Assembly: GCA_025917655.1 (NCBI GenBank)
Contig: CP084615.1
Span: 1,674,001 to 1,738,000 of the forward strand
Reading direction: 5' to 3'
Length of the DNA: 64,000 nucleotides
From: Chlorella sorokiniana
Lineage: Eukaryota > Chlorophyta > Trebouxiophyceae > Chlorellales > Chlorellaceae
Under the pieces are notes generated by a model. It was not told where the DNA came from and made no database searches. It saw nothing but the letters and a program-made list of their open reading frames with translations. Shown here piece after piece: positions 62,725-64,000 of the stretch. A program made the translations under genes and the position numbers. Within the stretch, counting starts at the first letter, position 1; each line of letters opens with the position of its first letter.

Positions 62725-64000
62725 TCAGCGCGCGTGGGCCTTGCCGCCCGCGGTACGCATCGCAAAGTCCTGGGCGTACAGCGACATGCGGGAGGCGCGC
62801 TTGCGCACGCTCTGGGTGTAGGGCTCTGCAGGGGGTGGGGTGGGGGCCAAGGGGCCATGGCGTGGCTTTCCAAGAAGTGGAAAATGATCGCAAGTGGGCG
62901 GGCAGCCCGCCAGGCCCCCAGCGGCCTGCCAGCACAAACACAGCCCTGGCCGAGGCAGCAGGCCCCCGGCCCCTCCCCTCCGCCCGGCTGGCGCCCGCCG
63001 ACGGCCAGGCAGGCCGCTCGGGCCGGGCGCCACCCACCCGCGATGGCGATGATGCGCTCCACCTCCGCCGGCTTCAGCTGGCAGCGCACCGCCAGCGCCC
63101 CCACCAGCAGCGCCACGCAGCGGGTGGCCCAGCCGCTGCGCAGCCAGAGGGAGCCCAGGAGCAGGAGCAGCAGCAGCGCCTGCTGGCGGCGGGACAGGCC
63201 CAGCGCGGCCCAGCGAGAGGCGGCGCCGCGCGTGGCGGAGGCCCAGGCGCGCAGCACGGCCTCGCGGTGGGAGGCGTAGGCGGCGGGCAGGGTGAAGGCG
63301 CGGCAAACCCGAGGGCGGCCAGGCTCCAAATGCTGCGGGGGCGCGGTGTGCAGGGCGGAGAGGGCAGGGGCTGGATGCGGCAGGTGCAGCCGCGCTGGGC
63401 ACCGCCGGCTGCCGGAAAGCGCTCGCATGAACCACCCTAGATCCTTCCCCCAGCAAGTGTTGCGGCTCCTTGCTTCCCGACCCCCTCCAGCCCTCTTGGC
63501 CCCCCCCGCCCCCACCCCCCGCCCACCCACCCACCCACCTCAGGTAGCGCCCCATCACCGCCAGGGCCCACAGCCCGCCCGCCACCCTCAGCGTCACCGC
63601 CGGGTCCTGGCAGCGCAGGTAGGCGTCGTGCAGGCGGGCCAGGGCGGCCACGGCGGCGGCGGCGCGGTCGGCCAGCGCGGCGGCCCACTCGCTGCCCGCC
63701 CAGCCCGAGGAGTCGTGCCACTGCTTGGAGACCAGGGAGCGGAAGAAGTTGAGGGCGATGTCGGCCAGCAGCAGGTAGGACAGGGCTGCAAGGGGTGGGG
63801 CGGGGACGGGTGCAAGCGGTGAGAGGGAGGGAGGGGTACGGTGTGCAGCGCTCCAGTGTGCCGCGGAGCAGCCTACGCCAACAGGCCAAGAAGAATCAAG
63901 GGGAAGAAGCATCTGCAATGCAAAATGTGCAATGCTCGAGACCCGGGCGCAGCGCTGTTGGCCCTGCAGCACCCAGCCCGTGTCGCGCCTGACAAGAGCG
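62725..64000 (-). CDS. Reticulon-like ER membrane protein, 5' end beyond right edge
   Basis: Reticulons bend ER tubules with two long hydrophobic hairpins. An exon after a CTTGCAG acceptor (63787 region) starts LSYLLLADIALNFFRSLVSK, then LADRAAAAVAALARLHDAYL and RVAGGLWALAVMGRYLR (to about 63540). The next exon gives FTLPAAYASHREAVLRAWA (about 63310-63235), matching the second reticulon hairpin and its FTVPxxYexxxxxvd-like exit. Then come QQALLLLLLLGSLWLRSG and WATRCVALLVGALAVRCQLK with PAEVERIIAIAG (about 63050). The last exon ends YTQSVRKRASRMSLYAQDFA and stop 62725-62727. The extra hydrophobic pair after the hairpins is unusual. Exons upstream of about 63790 are outside or unresolved. Confidence 0.72.
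   Translation of the reverse strand, partial: ALVRRDTGWVLQGQQRCARVSSIAHFALQMLLPLDSSWPVGVGCSAAHWSAAHRTPPSLSPLAPVPAPPLAALSYLLLADIALNFFRSLVSKQWHDSSGWAGSEWAAALADRAAAAVAALARLHDAYLRCQDPAVTLRVAGGLWALAVMGRYLRWVGGWAGGGGGGGQEGWRGSGSKEPQHLLGEGSRVVHASAFRQPAVPSAAAPAASSPCPLRPAHRAPAAFGAWPPSGLPRLHPARRLRLPPRGRAARLGLRHARRRLSLGRAGPVPPPAGAAAAPAPGLPLAAQRLGHPLRGAAGGGAGGALPAEAGGGGAHHRHRGWVAPGPSGLPGRRRAPAGRRGGAGGLLPRPGLCLCWQAAGGLAGCPPTCDHFPLLGKPRHGPLAPTPPPAEPYTQSVRKRASRMSLYAQDFAMRTAGGKAHAR

Overview
This window is nuclear DNA from a GC-rich, intron-dense green alga, most likely a trebouxiophyte of the Chlorella/Micractinium/Auxenochlorella type. Evidence: almost every gene is cut into short exons with GT-AG introns (donors mostly GTGAG/GTGGG); a plastid-type phosphoribulokinase with green-algal sequence features is present; a plant/algal UPL3-type ubiquitin ligase is present; and TGTAA motifs, the chlorophyte polyadenylation signal, follow several stop codons. 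There are no operons or ribosome-binding sites to annotate. Coordinates below are gene spans from start codon to stop codon, introns included; exon edges are given where the splice signals are clear.

Layout, left half. 1-7311 (-): E3 ubiquitin ligase UPL3, its C-terminal HECT domain lying beyond the left edge. 7952-10692 (+): F-box/leucine-rich-repeat protein. 11118-13770 (-): tRNA 2-thiouridylase (MnmA/TRMU). 13798-14449 (-): small Pkr1-like membrane protein. 14740-17723 (+): AI-2E-family (UPF0118) membrane protein. 18589-19727 (+): J-domain protein. 20193-22809 (-): phosphoribulokinase of the Calvin cycle. 23125-25199 (+): Ala/Glu-rich coiled-coil protein with a C-terminal membrane anchor. 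25481-29089: a 1.75-kb tandem duplication carrying two copies of an unknown gene.

Middle. From about 29.1 to 47.4 kb a family of repeats with tRNA-like ends (copies A-D) is interspersed with genes. Two near-identical copies about 0.9-1.0 kb long face each other and bracket a 10.8-kb block. The block holds 3-hydroxyacyl-CoA dehydrogenase (-), an unknown gene (+), a membrane-anchored P-loop ATPase (+) and a SYLF-domain protein (+). Two unrecognised intron-rich genes (42.3-46.2 kb, -), a 43-bp minisatellite and a retroelement remnant (47.5-48.5 kb) follow.

Right part. 49349-52748 (-): DNAJC21/Jjj1-type ribosome-biogenesis J protein. 53082-54555 (+): acidic/lysine-rich nuclear-type protein with a weak RAD51AP1-like layout, divergent from DNAJC21. 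54860-57896 (-): possible vesicle-adaptor-like protein with NPF motifs. 58933-62177 (+): winged-helix-like putative chromatin or transcription regulator. 62725-64000 (-): reticulon-like ER membrane protein, 5' end beyond the right edge.

The genes are ordinary housekeeping genes in no shared pathway; the accessory interest is in the repeats. One technical point affects the whole annotation: at least ten clear one-base reading-frame breaks sit in runs of 3-5 G or C inside otherwise intact conserved genes. They look like homopolymer undercalls in the assembly rather than pseudogenes, so automatic gene models here are likely to be truncated.
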